A model generated the notes under the pieces. The model made no database searches. It worked only from the letters and a program-made list of their open reading frames with translations, and was not told where the DNA came from. A stretch of DNA of 64,000 nt from Gammaproteobacteria bacterium. Lineage in GTDB: Bacteria; Pseudomonadota; Gammaproteobacteria; UBA4575. The DNA is taken from positions 575,482 to 639,481 of the forward strand of contig JAJDYY010000008.1 in the NCBI GenBank assembly GCA_022824965.1, written 5' to 3'. A program made the translations under genes and the position numbers. Shown piece after piece: positions 18,554 to 25,619 of this stretch. Positions within the stretch are counted from its first letter, which is position 1. Each line of letters begins with the position of its first letter.

Positions 18554-19252
18554 CTACATAAGATCAAAGCTGTGATGAATACTGATGTAGGCTTCAGTTT
18601 CGTCATTATCATCCTCACCCTGCAGAATATCGGCATCCGTATGTACGACTGCGGCCGTCACCTCAAAACCTGAAACCTCAAGCGAATAACCGAATTCCAG
18701 GTAATTTCCCAGCGCTTCGTCTGCATCATCGGTAAAGTCTCCGTAAGTCAGGTACGCCCCTCCATAGCCCAGGGTCGCTGCAAAAAAGCCGTACTCGTCG
18801 CCTTTTTCAACCTCTTGACCACCTACGAGTTCTGTGAAGACCCCGTTGTACTCACCGTCTGTGTACTCCAGGTCCAGGGACAAATTGTCGCTGGCCCAGC
18901 CGGCATACAGGTTGACTTCGTTGTATTCGTCATCGAAGTCGTCGGAGTACTGGTAACTGGTAAATCCGGCACCCAGATACAGTCCGCTGGGCAGCTCCAT
19001 GACATACCCCGTGTAGAAATCCTGCTCGATCCCTTCACCCACGTCCGCAATCCAGGTACCCAGATAAAATCCACCGGCTTCCAGATCGATACCCCCGTTT
19101 GCTACGCCGGAATCTTGAGGAATCCCCCGAAAAATATAATCGGACAGGATTCCAGCATTGCCTGACACACTCATCTCGGCGGACGCTGAAAACGGGATCA
19201 CGGGACTGACCAGAACGGCCAGTAACACAACTTTGTAGATCGATTTGCTCAT
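18554..19252 (-). CDS. TorF family putative outer-membrane porin
   Basis: 232-aa from ATG 19252 (a GTG/ATG-type extension to 19267 is possible). Cleavable signal peptide (KVVLLAVLVSPVIPFSASA), then a beta-barrel-like sequence rich in alternating Tyr/Gly/Asp, opening with the family hallmark SGNAGILSDYIFRGIPQD and ending in the aromatic-type terminus. This TIGR02001 (Gcw_chp/TorF) family frequently sits beside glnK-amtB in proteobacteria. Here it is the first gene after a sigma-54 promoter with NtrC-like sites, so it is likely nitrogen-controlled and may admit ammonium or small nitrogen compounds to the periplasm; substrate is inference. Confidence 0.88.
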   Translation of the reverse strand: MSKSIYKVVLLAVLVSPVIPFSASAEMSVSGNAGILSDYIFRGIPQDSGVANGGIDLEAGGFYLGTWIADVGEGIEQDFYTGYVMELPSGLYLGAGFTSYQYSDDFDDEYNEVNLYAGWASDNLSLDLEYTDGEYNGVFTELVGGQEVEKGDEYGFFAATLGYGGAYLTYGDFTDDADEALGNYLEFGYSLEVSGFEVTAAVVHTDADILQGEDDNDETEAYISIHHSFDLM

Positions 19253-19293
19253 TGATTTTCTCCCCATATCTATGAATTCGTTCTAGGGATAAA

Positions 19294-19308
19294 GCACACA
19301 CCGTGCCA
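19294..19308 (-). promoter_or_regulatory. Sigma-54 (RpoN) promoter of porin-glnK-amtB
   Basis: On the minus strand TGGCACGGTGTGTGC: TGGCAC, 5-base spacer, GTGC, which keeps the invariant GG (-24) and GC (-12) in exact register with consensus TGGCAC-N5-TTGC; only the first T of TTGC differs. It lies about 42 bases upstream of the porin ATG. Confidence 0.82.
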
Positions 19309-19382
19309 ACATTTTCTTGCCTTACAAAACAAGGGGTTGTGGAAGTCGCGTGGATGTTGGTGACATCCGGCGGGGGAAATAG

Positions 19383-19399
19383 CGCACCTCGCTGGACCC
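19383..19399. promoter_or_regulatory. NtrC-like enhancer site 2 (weaker)
   Basis: CGCACCTCGCTGGACCC, a partial match to TGCACC-N4-TGGTGCA. Its centre (19391) is 21 bases, two helical turns, from that of the better site, as in paired NtrC enhancers. Confidence 0.5.
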
Positions 19400-19403
19400 T
19401 GAG

Positions 19404-19420
19404 TGCACAGCATCAGTGCA
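19404..19420. promoter_or_regulatory. NtrC-like enhancer site 1
   Basis: TGCACAGCATCAGTGCA: 17-base dyad with perfect TGCAC/GTGCA arms at the spacing of NtrC sites, about 105 bases upstream of the sigma-54 promoter, a usual enhancer distance. Confidence 0.7.
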
Positions 19421-19433
19421 TTGGACTTTAAAC

Positions 19434-19442
19434 TGGTATGAT
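19434..19442 (+). promoter_or_regulatory. Extended -10 promoter of ubiK
   Basis: TGGTATGAT matches an extended -10 (TGn-TATAAT, one mismatch), about 47 bases before the ubiK ATG. No good -35. It lies next to the NtrC-like sites, which may therefore affect it. Confidence 0.4.
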
Positions 19443-19488
19443 ATTCTGCAGTGTTCGTACTTAGATATGAGAAAAGGAGTATTCAGCC

Positions 19489-19740
19489 ATGAAACTCGGT
19501 TCCAGTATGTTGGATGAGTTGACTCGCAAAATTGACGAGGTGCTTCCCGATGACTTGAAAAAAGGCAGGGACAGGATTGAGAAAAATGTGCGGGCTGCCG
19601 CAGAAGGCGTGTTTCAGCGACTTGACCTTGTCACGCGCAAGGAATTCGATGCACAAAGCGAAATGCTGGCCCAAAGCCAACTGCGCGTCAAGGAGTTGGA
19701 GCAACGAGTACAGGAACTCGAAGGGAAAGCTACCAAGTGA
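19489..19740 (+). CDS. ubiK: Ubiquinone biosynthesis accessory factor UbiK
   Basis: 83-aa coiled-coil protein of the YqiC/BMFP family that binds UbiJ within the Ubi metabolon and aids aerobic ubiquinone synthesis. The sequence is an almost continuous helix: amphipathic N-terminal part (MLDELTRKIDEVLPDDLKKG), then VRAAAEGVFQRLDLVTRKEFD and a heptad-rich C-terminus (LRVKELEQRVQELEGK). Gene neighbourhood next to glnK-amtB is conserved in Pseudomonas-like genomes. Its partner ubiJ is at 40.8 kb. Confidence 0.92.
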   Translation: MKLGSSMLDELTRKIDEVLPDDLKKGRDRIEKNVRAAAEGVFQRLDLVTRKEFDAQSEMLAQSQLRVKELEQRVQELEGKATK

Positions 19741-19844
19741 ACAATGGGTCAGGCAGGTGGAGACAGTTGCATCTCACCGGGCCTTCAGGGGTTCCGTTGG
19801 TCAAAAATGCGCCAACGGAACTGGATGACTACCTACTCAAGCAA

Positions 19845-20336
19845 CTAACGTACTGAGTCCAGCATATAGTCCACGACTCTCCTGATTTCTTCATCAGTGA
19901 AATCAAGACGACCACCCTTGGGAGGCATGGTGCCCATGCCGTTGATGGCATTTGCATAGAGCTGTTCAACTCCTTTTGCCAAGCGTGGCTCCCAACCGGC
20001 CTTATCTCCCAGTTTCGGAGCATTCAAGACCCCGGAACCATGACACACGGCGCAGGCTTGGTAAATTTCCTCGGCTGATTTTTCCGCAGCGGCGGCAACC
20101 TGCACGGGTTCAATTTTCTCGGCGGCAGCAACCGCTTCGACCGTGACGGCCTCACCGGTCAGGTGCACATTGCCAACAGGCCTGATGCGGTCCTCGATAT
20201 TCTCCTGAATCACCGTCTCATGGGAATAGTCCGCATCTGAAATAAGTACATTTGCCAGTGCCAGAATCCCAATTGTCGATCCTACCAGTACCCCAAATAC
20301 GACTTTTAGTGTTTTTACGAACGTTTGGTCGGCCAC
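19845..20336 (-). CDS. Cytochrome c5 family protein
   Basis: 163-aa membrane-anchored mono-haem c-type cytochrome. An uncleaved N-terminal helix (VFGVLVGSTIGILALANVLI) is followed by an Ala/Glu-rich linker and one haem domain with EEIYQACAVCHGSGVLNAPKLGD (CxxCH) and the distal Met in GTMPPKGG. Matches the c5 subgroup that shuttles electrons to terminal oxidases. Part of a block with cytochrome c4 and DsbA. Confidence 0.92.
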   Translation of the reverse strand: MADQTFVKTLKVVFGVLVGSTIGILALANVLISDADYSHETVIQENIEDRIRPVGNVHLTGEAVTVEAVAAAEKIEPVQVAAAAEKSAEEIYQACAVCHGSGVLNAPKLGDKAGWEPRLAKGVEQLYANAINGMGTMPPKGGRLDFTDEEIRRVVDYMLDSVR

Positions 20337-20548
20337 ATGAACTCCTATTTCAGTTGGTTCTGCTTAAATGCGCTGCGAATTATAGTGAATGATGGATGTG
20401 AAACCAAATACTCTTTATGGCCTATCTTGCTTGCCATACCTGCATCACCCAGTGTGGATAGGAACGGCTCAATCCAGCACGGCAGCCACAATCCGGGACT
20501 GCAGTTCATGCAGCCAAATCCGAGCTCACCAGGATTTTGTACAGTCCG

Positions 20549-22318
20549 CTATGACTGTGCCGACGGCATGGATTCAGGGGCATCCACATGCACCGTTACA
20601 ATGTCCGTATCATGGTATTGCTGGTGGCGGACAGAGGAAGCCAGATGTCGCAGAAGTCGAAGTGAGACATCCCATTCGGTTGTCTCCGCATCTGTACGCT
20701 CACCGAGCAGGGCGATACGGTCCTGGAGGTTTTCTTCACCCGCCGCTGCCACAAATTCAAGCACGCCCTGACCACTCTCCTTGTGGGCCATCAGAAGCAA
20801 GCGGCGTTGCTGCTTTTCCGAACCTCGGTCCTCGCCATGTTGAAGGAGTGTCAGCAGGGTCTCTTCGGCTGCTCCGACAAGGCGGTTTGCCATTGCTGCA
20901 TCCCAATGGCTGCGAGATGCAAATTCAGCGAGGAATGTTTTGATTTTCGGCAAAGCCGACAGGTCAAGCACCATTTCGATTCGGCTGCGGCGCGGCTCCG
21001 TCAACTCTACGAACAACGTCATCAGGATAGCGACCAGCCCTCCCGCAGTCATTCCGTTCTCCAAAAGCCCGCCGGCAAACTTCGAAGCATACTCGGGGAA
21101 AATCCATCCGTTCTGAAAGCCAACTCCGATCCAGAATGCAGCACCGGCAACCAGGCCCTTGCGATAATCAATTCCGTCCTGAACGGTGACCTTCATGCCA
21201 ACGATGAACAGCATCGCCAGCAGCACACCGATATACGCAGCAGCCACAGGCCCGGGGATCGCCAAGATGACTGCCAGCGCTTTTGGTATGAACGCCAGCA
21301 CAATAAAGACAAGCCCAAGTGCAATACCGACCCGGCGTGCGCCAACCCCGGTAAGCTCAGCTACCGCAACACTCGTTGAGTAGGTTGTATTGGGTACGGT
21401 TCCTGCAAGACCGGATAATAGATTGCCCACGCCGTCGGCGGCTACCGTACCCTGCACCGCACGGAAATCAGCGGCTCGGGGCCTGCGCCAAGACACCCGT
21501 TGAATGGCGATTGAATCCCCGATTGTTTCAATCGCACCTACCAAAGTAACAAACACAAATGCGGGAAGCAGCGTCCAAAAGACCGGCCCGAAACTTAGAT
21601 CCAGACCTGGCCACTCACCAGCCGGGAAACCCACCCAGGCCGCAGCGGCGACACGCTCAGTGTCATAGAGACCATAAAACCCTGCAACCACCGAGCCGAC
21701 TACTACCCCGATGACCGGTGCCCAAAGACGCAGTACCCCCGTCGCCTTGAGAGCGATAAAGACGATACAGAGCAAGGTCGCAAGCGCACTCACCGGTGCG
21801 GCCGAGACAGGCACCCCTTCCGGAACGTTCTTCAAAAAGCCAAAAATAATCGGCATTACCGTAACCGGTATCAACATGATGACTGTACCTGCTACTGTCG
21901 GGGTCAGGATCCTGCGAAACAAGGATAACCGCGCTGACAGTGCAAACTGAAAGAGAGATGAGACTACCACCAGTGTAGCCAGCATCGCTGGACCGCCCTC
22001 GGCAATTGCCGTGACGCAAATTGCAATGAAGGCACCGGAAGTGCCCATCGCCAATACATAGCCCGCTCCAACCCGGCCCACCCGTTTCGCTTGCAGCATT
22101 GTACTGATACCGCTGACTGCAACGGCGGCGAATACAGACCACGACAGAAAAGCCTCACTCCCGCCCGCAGCACGGACGATGATCGCCGGAGTCAGTACGA
22201 TGCCAGAGATACAGAGGATCGCCAGCTGCAGACCCAGACCAAAAGCCAGGGCAGCCGGGGGATTTTCATCAGGCTGATAACGAACACTTGTGTTCTGGGA
22301 GAATGCGTCGGTGCTAAT
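20549..22318 (-). CDS. NCS2-family nucleobase permease with C-terminal ATPase-like domain; unusual start
   Basis: Xanthine/uracil-type transporter. From the first ATG (22099) it is 516 aa, but the same frame continues upstream to a stop at 22328-22330 and encodes an obvious missing first helix (NPPAALAFGLGLQLAILC, then FLSWSVFAAVAVSGI). No ATG, GTG or TTG occurs there; ATT at 22316-22318 is preceded by AGG at good spacing, giving 589 aa, so I place the start there tentatively. Family motifs: GAIETIGDSIAIQRVSW and AGTVPNTTYSTS. After the last helix (~residue 365 from 22099), about 145 soluble residues resemble RsbW/HATPase_c_2 proteins (AAEETLLTLLQHG; DVSLRLLRHLASSVRHQQY), lacking the usual N-box Asn. 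Substrate not readable. Confidence 0.82.
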   Translation of the reverse strand: MSTDAFSQNTSVRYQPDENPPAALAFGLGLQLAILCISGIVLTPAIIVRAAGGSEAFLSWSVFAAVAVSGISTMLQAKRVGRVGAGYVLAMGTSGAFIAICVTAIAEGGPAMLATLVVVSSLFQFALSARLSLFRRILTPTVAGTVIMLIPVTVMPIIFGFLKNVPEGVPVSAAPVSALATLLCIVFIALKATGVLRLWAPVIGVVVGSVVAGFYGLYDTERVAAAAWVGFPAGEWPGLDLSFGPVFWTLLPAFVFVTLVGAIETIGDSIAIQRVSWRRPRAADFRAVQGTVAADGVGNLLSGLAGTVPNTTYSTSVAVAELTGVGARRVGIALGLVFIVLAFIPKALAVILAIPGPVAAAYIGVLLAMLFIVGMKVTVQDGIDYRKGLVAGAAFWIGVGFQNGWIFPEYASKFAGGLLENGMTAGGLVAILMTLFVELTEPRRSRIEMVLDLSALPKIKTFLAEFASRSHWDAAMANRLVGAAEETLLTLLQHGEDRGSEKQQRRLLLMAHKESGQGVLEFVAAAGEENLQDRIALLGERTDAETTEWDVSLRLLRHLASSVRHQQYHDTDIVTVHVDAPESMPSAQS

Positions 22319-22401
22319 GATGCAACCTCATGTATTGTAGGAACCGCATTCCCATTGCAGACGACCGCTGATCCTTGCCACTGAATATGTAGGGACTCTT
22401 G

Positions 22402-23085
22402 CTAGTTTGCCGATCGGGATGAATTTGTTTCCTGCTGAACAAGGTGGTCCATGAGTTGCAGGAGCAGGTCATAGCTGCCGGCATCGCCGGCCGTGGACCG
22501 GTACTTACCGTTCACAATAACTGTAGGTACAGAGCTGGCCCCGGAGTCCCGTGCAAATTGCCGGGAATGCTGGATCTGTTCGGAAACACTGGACGATCTG
22601 TAAGCTTTTTCAAATGCGCCAGCGTCAATACCATGCTGGCCCAGAAAGCGTGAAATGGATTTCATGTCACGCAAACGCCGCCCCTGGACATGGATAGCTT
22701 CATAAAAAAGGGCATGTACCCTTTCTGCTTCTCCCATCTCCTGCAAGGCAAAATATGCACGGGCCTGTGGCACCCAGTTGCGATTCATGACTGCTGGCAT
22801 CCGCACTAGCTTCACGTGGTCTGCTTTTCCCCGTTCCCATTCAGTCAGGTACTCCTCAAAGACGTAACAATGGGGGCAGCCATACCAGAACAACTCCAAA
22901 ACTTCCACGTGACCGGCATCCACCTGCACTGACAAAGCAGGCGAAATCCTGTGGTAGTGATAGCCCTCATCAAACTCTTCTACAAACTCGTCCGCCCATG
23001 CTGTCGTGCAGACAGTGGCGATGGACACGATCAGCAGCCAAAAAATGGAAGTATGAGATGGGTTTGTATTTTTCATCAGGTGCAC
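22402..23085 (-). CDS. dsbA: Thiol:disulfide interchange protein DsbA
   Basis: Periplasmic thioredoxin-fold oxidase introducing disulfides, reoxidised by DsbB. 227 aa with a signal peptide (FWLLIVSIATVCTTAWA), the active site FWYGCPHCYVFE, and the cis-proline segment ASSVPTVIVNGKY. ATG at 23085 or the ATG three codons later. Placed between cytochrome c4 and the permease, matching the cytochrome c4-dsbA linkage of pseudomonads, where periplasmic folding and c-type cytochrome genes cluster. Confidence 0.95.
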   Translation of the reverse strand: MHLMKNTNPSHTSIFWLLIVSIATVCTTAWADEFVEEFDEGYHYHRISPALSVQVDAGHVEVLELFWYGCPHCYVFEEYLTEWERGKADHVKLVRMPAVMNRNWVPQARAYFALQEMGEAERVHALFYEAIHVQGRRLRDMKSISRFLGQHGIDAGAFEKAYRSSSVSEQIQHSRQFARDSGASSVPTVIVNGKYRSTAGDAGSYDLLLQLMDHLVQQETNSSRSAN

Positions 23086-23166
23086 ATCAAGTCAGCTAAT
23101 TGCAAATCGCATATCCCTGCTGAGACTCTGCCTCACATCTATCAACGCATCGCAGCGACACCAGTC

Positions 23167-23793
23167 CTAATGCAGGCCTGCGATGTATTCAGAAACTGCA
23201 TCTATTTCGACCTCGGTCATGTAGCCGACAATGCCTGGCATCGCATTCAAGTGATCCTCTGGATGGTACCTTGCACCACTTTGATATGCTCGCAGTTGCG
23301 CTGCGGTGTACTGTGCATGCTGACCCGCAAGACGTGGGAACTGTGCCGGCACATTGCCGTACCCGTTGGGGCCATGACAAGACATACAGGCAGGCACACC
23401 CGTCGCCGCGTTGCCACCACGATAAATTCTCTCTCCTATCTTGTACAATTTTTCGCCCTGATGTTCCTTGGCGGCATTGGCAGTCCCCGAATTCGCCACT
23501 TGGCTGGAAAAATAGGCAGCGATATCCTGTATGTCCCGTTCGGACAAGTTCTCCACCTGGAGATTCATCAAGGTATTCACGCGGATCTTGTCCTTAAACA
23601 AGTGCATTTGTCCGGCCAGATATTTTTCGCCCTGACCCGCAAGTTTAGGCCAAGCCGGATTGGTGCTGTTTCCATCAGACCCATGACATGCCGCACAGGC
23701 TGCCGCTTTCTGCTTTCCAGCATCCGGGTCACCCCCCGCGTTGACACCCGCGGTAAATATTAGGCAAAGCGCCAACATGCACAGTCTCTTCAT
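23167..23793 (-). CDS. Cytochrome c4 (di-haem)
   Basis: Periplasmic two-domain electron carrier. ATG 23793 gives 208 aa with a signal peptide (RLCMLALCLIFTAGVNA); a longer reading from 23919 lacks conservation. Two CxxCH motifs, AACAACHGSDGNS and PACMSCHGPNGYG, each with PxLAGQ helices (PKLAGQGEKYLAGQ, PRLAGQHAQY), are diagnostic of c4. Probably donates electrons to a terminal oxidase. Shares direction with dsbA 80 bases downstream. Confidence 0.95.
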   Translation of the reverse strand: MKRLCMLALCLIFTAGVNAGGDPDAGKQKAAACAACHGSDGNSTNPAWPKLAGQGEKYLAGQMHLFKDKIRVNTLMNLQVENLSERDIQDIAAYFSSQVANSGTANAAKEHQGEKLYKIGERIYRGGNAATGVPACMSCHGPNGYGNVPAQFPRLAGQHAQYTAAQLRAYQSGARYHPEDHLNAMPGIVGYMTEVEIDAVSEYIAGLH

Positions 23794-24205
23794 ACATCCG
23801 GTCCTGAATATAAAATCCTGCTGTATCGCACGGCAGTTAGAGGTCAAGGCCGTATGGAAATGGGCCGACCAAAGAAGCCGTTGTATATCATAAAAGCAGG
23901 CACAGTCGCAAAGTATCATCGACCCCGCATGGGGATACCTTGCCCCTGCAACCCAAAATCAAGAAGTGTAAGATGGGTACTCGAATCATTTTGCAAGCAG
24001 GGTTGAATCGCCAGCTAGACGCTCGAGGGTTCAGAAAGTACTCAAATACCACAGCACTGAGACAGTTTAGCTACCTAAAATCCGAGACTTGAAAACCATG
24101 CAGGACAACACCTGATTTCAAGAATACACACTCGCGTATGAGTCATGAGACAAGTTTTTGGCTGTGATTAGTACCACAACAACACCGGCTGAATGACGTA
24201 GGGAC
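23794..24205. other. Intergenic region, cytochrome c4 to orphan gene
   Basis: About 410 bases with no supported gene, tRNA or recognised RNA. Presumably carries the cytochrome c4 promoter (minus) and that of the 24206 orphan (plus). In enterobacteria the Spot 42 RNA gene lies near yihA; I see no Spot 42-like sequence here. Confidence 0.5.
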
Positions 24206-24523
24206 ATGAGGTGGATGCGTAAATTCTGGCAACGGCTGCATCCTGGACACAGGTTTCAACGGGACTGTCAGTTCATGGTGGAAGGATGCCTGGATGATGT
24301 GCTGATATGCGCCAGCCAAAATCGGCAGGACATGCCGGACCACATCATTGTAAAACTCGATTACTTGTCCAGGGAAATCCTGAAAAAACACAAAATTCCG
24401 TACCCGGATGCTGAAAGGGCTAGCCTGGAAACATGGAGGGAGTTTCTTCTCAAGCTCGCAATGGCAGTGTGGGAACAGGATTTGAAAGGTGCCAGAAAGC
24501 TGTATGAGGGAAAGAACAGCTGA
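24206..24523 (+). CDS. Hypothetical protein (basic N-terminus)
   Basis: 105 aa, not recognised. Begins with a strongly basic, tryptophan-rich segment (MRWMRKFWQRLHPGHRF), has two cysteines 16 or so residues apart (DCQFMVEGCLDDVLICAS gives three in all), and ends in a predicted amphipathic helix region (TWREFLLKLAMAVWEQDLKGARKLYEG). No signal peptide or membrane segment. ATG 24206 or 24215. It lies upstream of yihA in the same direction with a 160-base gap. Codon use looks like that of neighbours; existence as a gene is likely but unproved. Confidence 0.5.
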   Translation: MRWMRKFWQRLHPGHRFQRDCQFMVEGCLDDVLICASQNRQDMPDHIIVKLDYLSREILKKHKIPYPDAERASLETWREFLLKLAMAVWEQDLKGARKLYEGKNS

Positions 24524-24684
24524 ATCCTGTCTGCGGCTGTAGTTGCAGCCTTAAAGGAGAGGCTCCAGAAGATGGACTCTGCGAAACCCAAGGCGCCCGG
24601 TTGTGCAGGATGGTACCGCTTAGTCCCTGAATCGATTACGAGACCTATTGCCGAGACCTGGAATCACATCGTGACAGTGGTGAA

Positions 24685-25305
24685 ATGAGCCTGCCCTTTC
24701 AACAAGTACGGTATTTGACAAGCGCCAGTAGCCTGCATGACTTCCCTGAGGATGCAGGTGCCGAAGTCGCCTTTTGCGGTCGCTCCAATGCCGGCAAGTC
24801 GAGTGCTATCAATACAATTTGCCAGCAGGGCAACCTGGCCCGCACGAGCAAGACTCCCGGACGCACACAGTTAATCAATTTTTTCAGATTGGACGGGGAC
24901 ACCCGACTGGTCGATCTGCCCGGGTATGGCTATGCAAAAGCGCCTGCACACGTACAGCGCCAGTGGCAAGGCCTGATGGAATCCTACCTGGTTCACCGCC
25001 ATGCATTATGTGGCCTGATTTTACTAATGGATATCCGTCATCCATTGACCGAGATAGACTGGACCATGATTCGCTGGAGCCAGCATTACAAACTCGCTCT
25101 TCACATTCTGCTGACCAAGGCGGACAAAGTAGGCAGAAACTTGATGGCCAAATCGTTGACCCGGGTCACTTCGGAACTGGAACAGCATGGATTCCATGCA
25201 GGAACGCAGATATTTTCGGCTACAAAACGGATCGGTGTTGCCCAGGTGCAGGAAAAAATATCCGCATGGATCGGCCAGGCGTTGGTGCAACACGGACCGG
25301 GATGA
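24685..25305 (+). CDS. yihA: Ribosome biogenesis GTPase YihA/YsxC (EngB)
   Basis: 206-aa TRAFAC GTPase needed for 50S subunit assembly and usually essential. G motifs in order: G1 CGRSNAGKSSAIN, G2 TSKTPGRTQLINFF, G3 LVDLPGYGYAKAP, G4 LLTKADK, G5 FSATKRIG. Length and N-terminal YLTSASSLHDFP fit the family. Proximity to cytochrome c4, dsbA and polA is a conserved gammaproteobacterial neighbourhood. Confidence 0.97.
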   Translation: MSLPFQQVRYLTSASSLHDFPEDAGAEVAFCGRSNAGKSSAINTICQQGNLARTSKTPGRTQLINFFRLDGDTRLVDLPGYGYAKAPAHVQRQWQGLMESYLVHRHALCGLILLMDIRHPLTEIDWTMIRWSQHYKLALHILLTKADKVGRNLMAKSLTRVTSELEQHGFHAGTQIFSATKRIGVAQVQEKISAWIGQALVQHGPG

Positions 25306-25311
25306 AAAAGT

Positions 25312-25336
25312 GCCCCGGTCAAAGGAAAACCGGGGC
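25312..25336 (-). terminator. Hairpin terminator, distal of two
   Basis: 8-base stem GCCCCGGT/ACCGGGGC (25312-25319 with 25329-25336), 9-base loop. On the minus strand it is followed by ACTTTTTC, so it terminates transcription from the di-heme locus; it may also act bidirectionally behind yihA. Confidence 0.65.
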
Positions 25337-25371
25337 GAATAGTGACTCGGTTGAAATCCAAGTCGAAAATG

Positions 25372-25394
25372 CCCGCTTTAGGGAGGGAAGCGGG
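25372..25394 (-). terminator. Hairpin terminator, proximal of two
   Basis: 7-base stem CCCGCTT/AAGCGGG (25372-25378 with 25388-25394), 9-base loop, followed on the minus strand by GCATTTTCG. Tandem with the hairpin at 25312. Confidence 0.5.
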
Positions 25395-25421
25395 TCGTGC
25401 TCGTAGCACTAGCACTACTGC

Positions 25422-25619
25422 TTAGAGGGCAAATAGCCCTGAAAGTTCACGACACGATATGGGTAGACACCTCAATTCTCCCTTGCCAAAAGCGGTATAA
25501 GCCGATTTTATCGGACCGTCTACTGCAGTCCCTGAGGCAGGTTGTGACACATAACTGACCGCATTGTCCGGTAACGCCTGCATGAGCGAGGTCCCCATCA
25601 GTCCCAGCCCCTTCATCAA
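25422..25619 (-). CDS. Possible small ORF coupled to the di-heme gene
   Basis: 65-codon frame whose ATG overlaps the stop of the di-heme gene (ATGA, 25616-25619). No signal peptide, domain or recognised similarity. In other genomes the equivalent place in imelysin loci often holds a second imelysin or a DUF1513 gene, so this may be a leftover, a true small protein, or chance. Ends just before tandem terminators. Confidence 0.3.
   Translation of the reverse strand: MMKGLGLMGTSLMQALPDNAVSYVSQPASGTAVDGPIKSAYTAFGKGELRCLPISCRELSGLFAL

Noticed and set aside
22951..23763. 270-codon open frame on the plus strand
   Set aside because: It lies antisense to dsbA and cytochrome c4, whose active-site and haem motifs are unmistakable; the frame crosses the gap between them and shows no domain.
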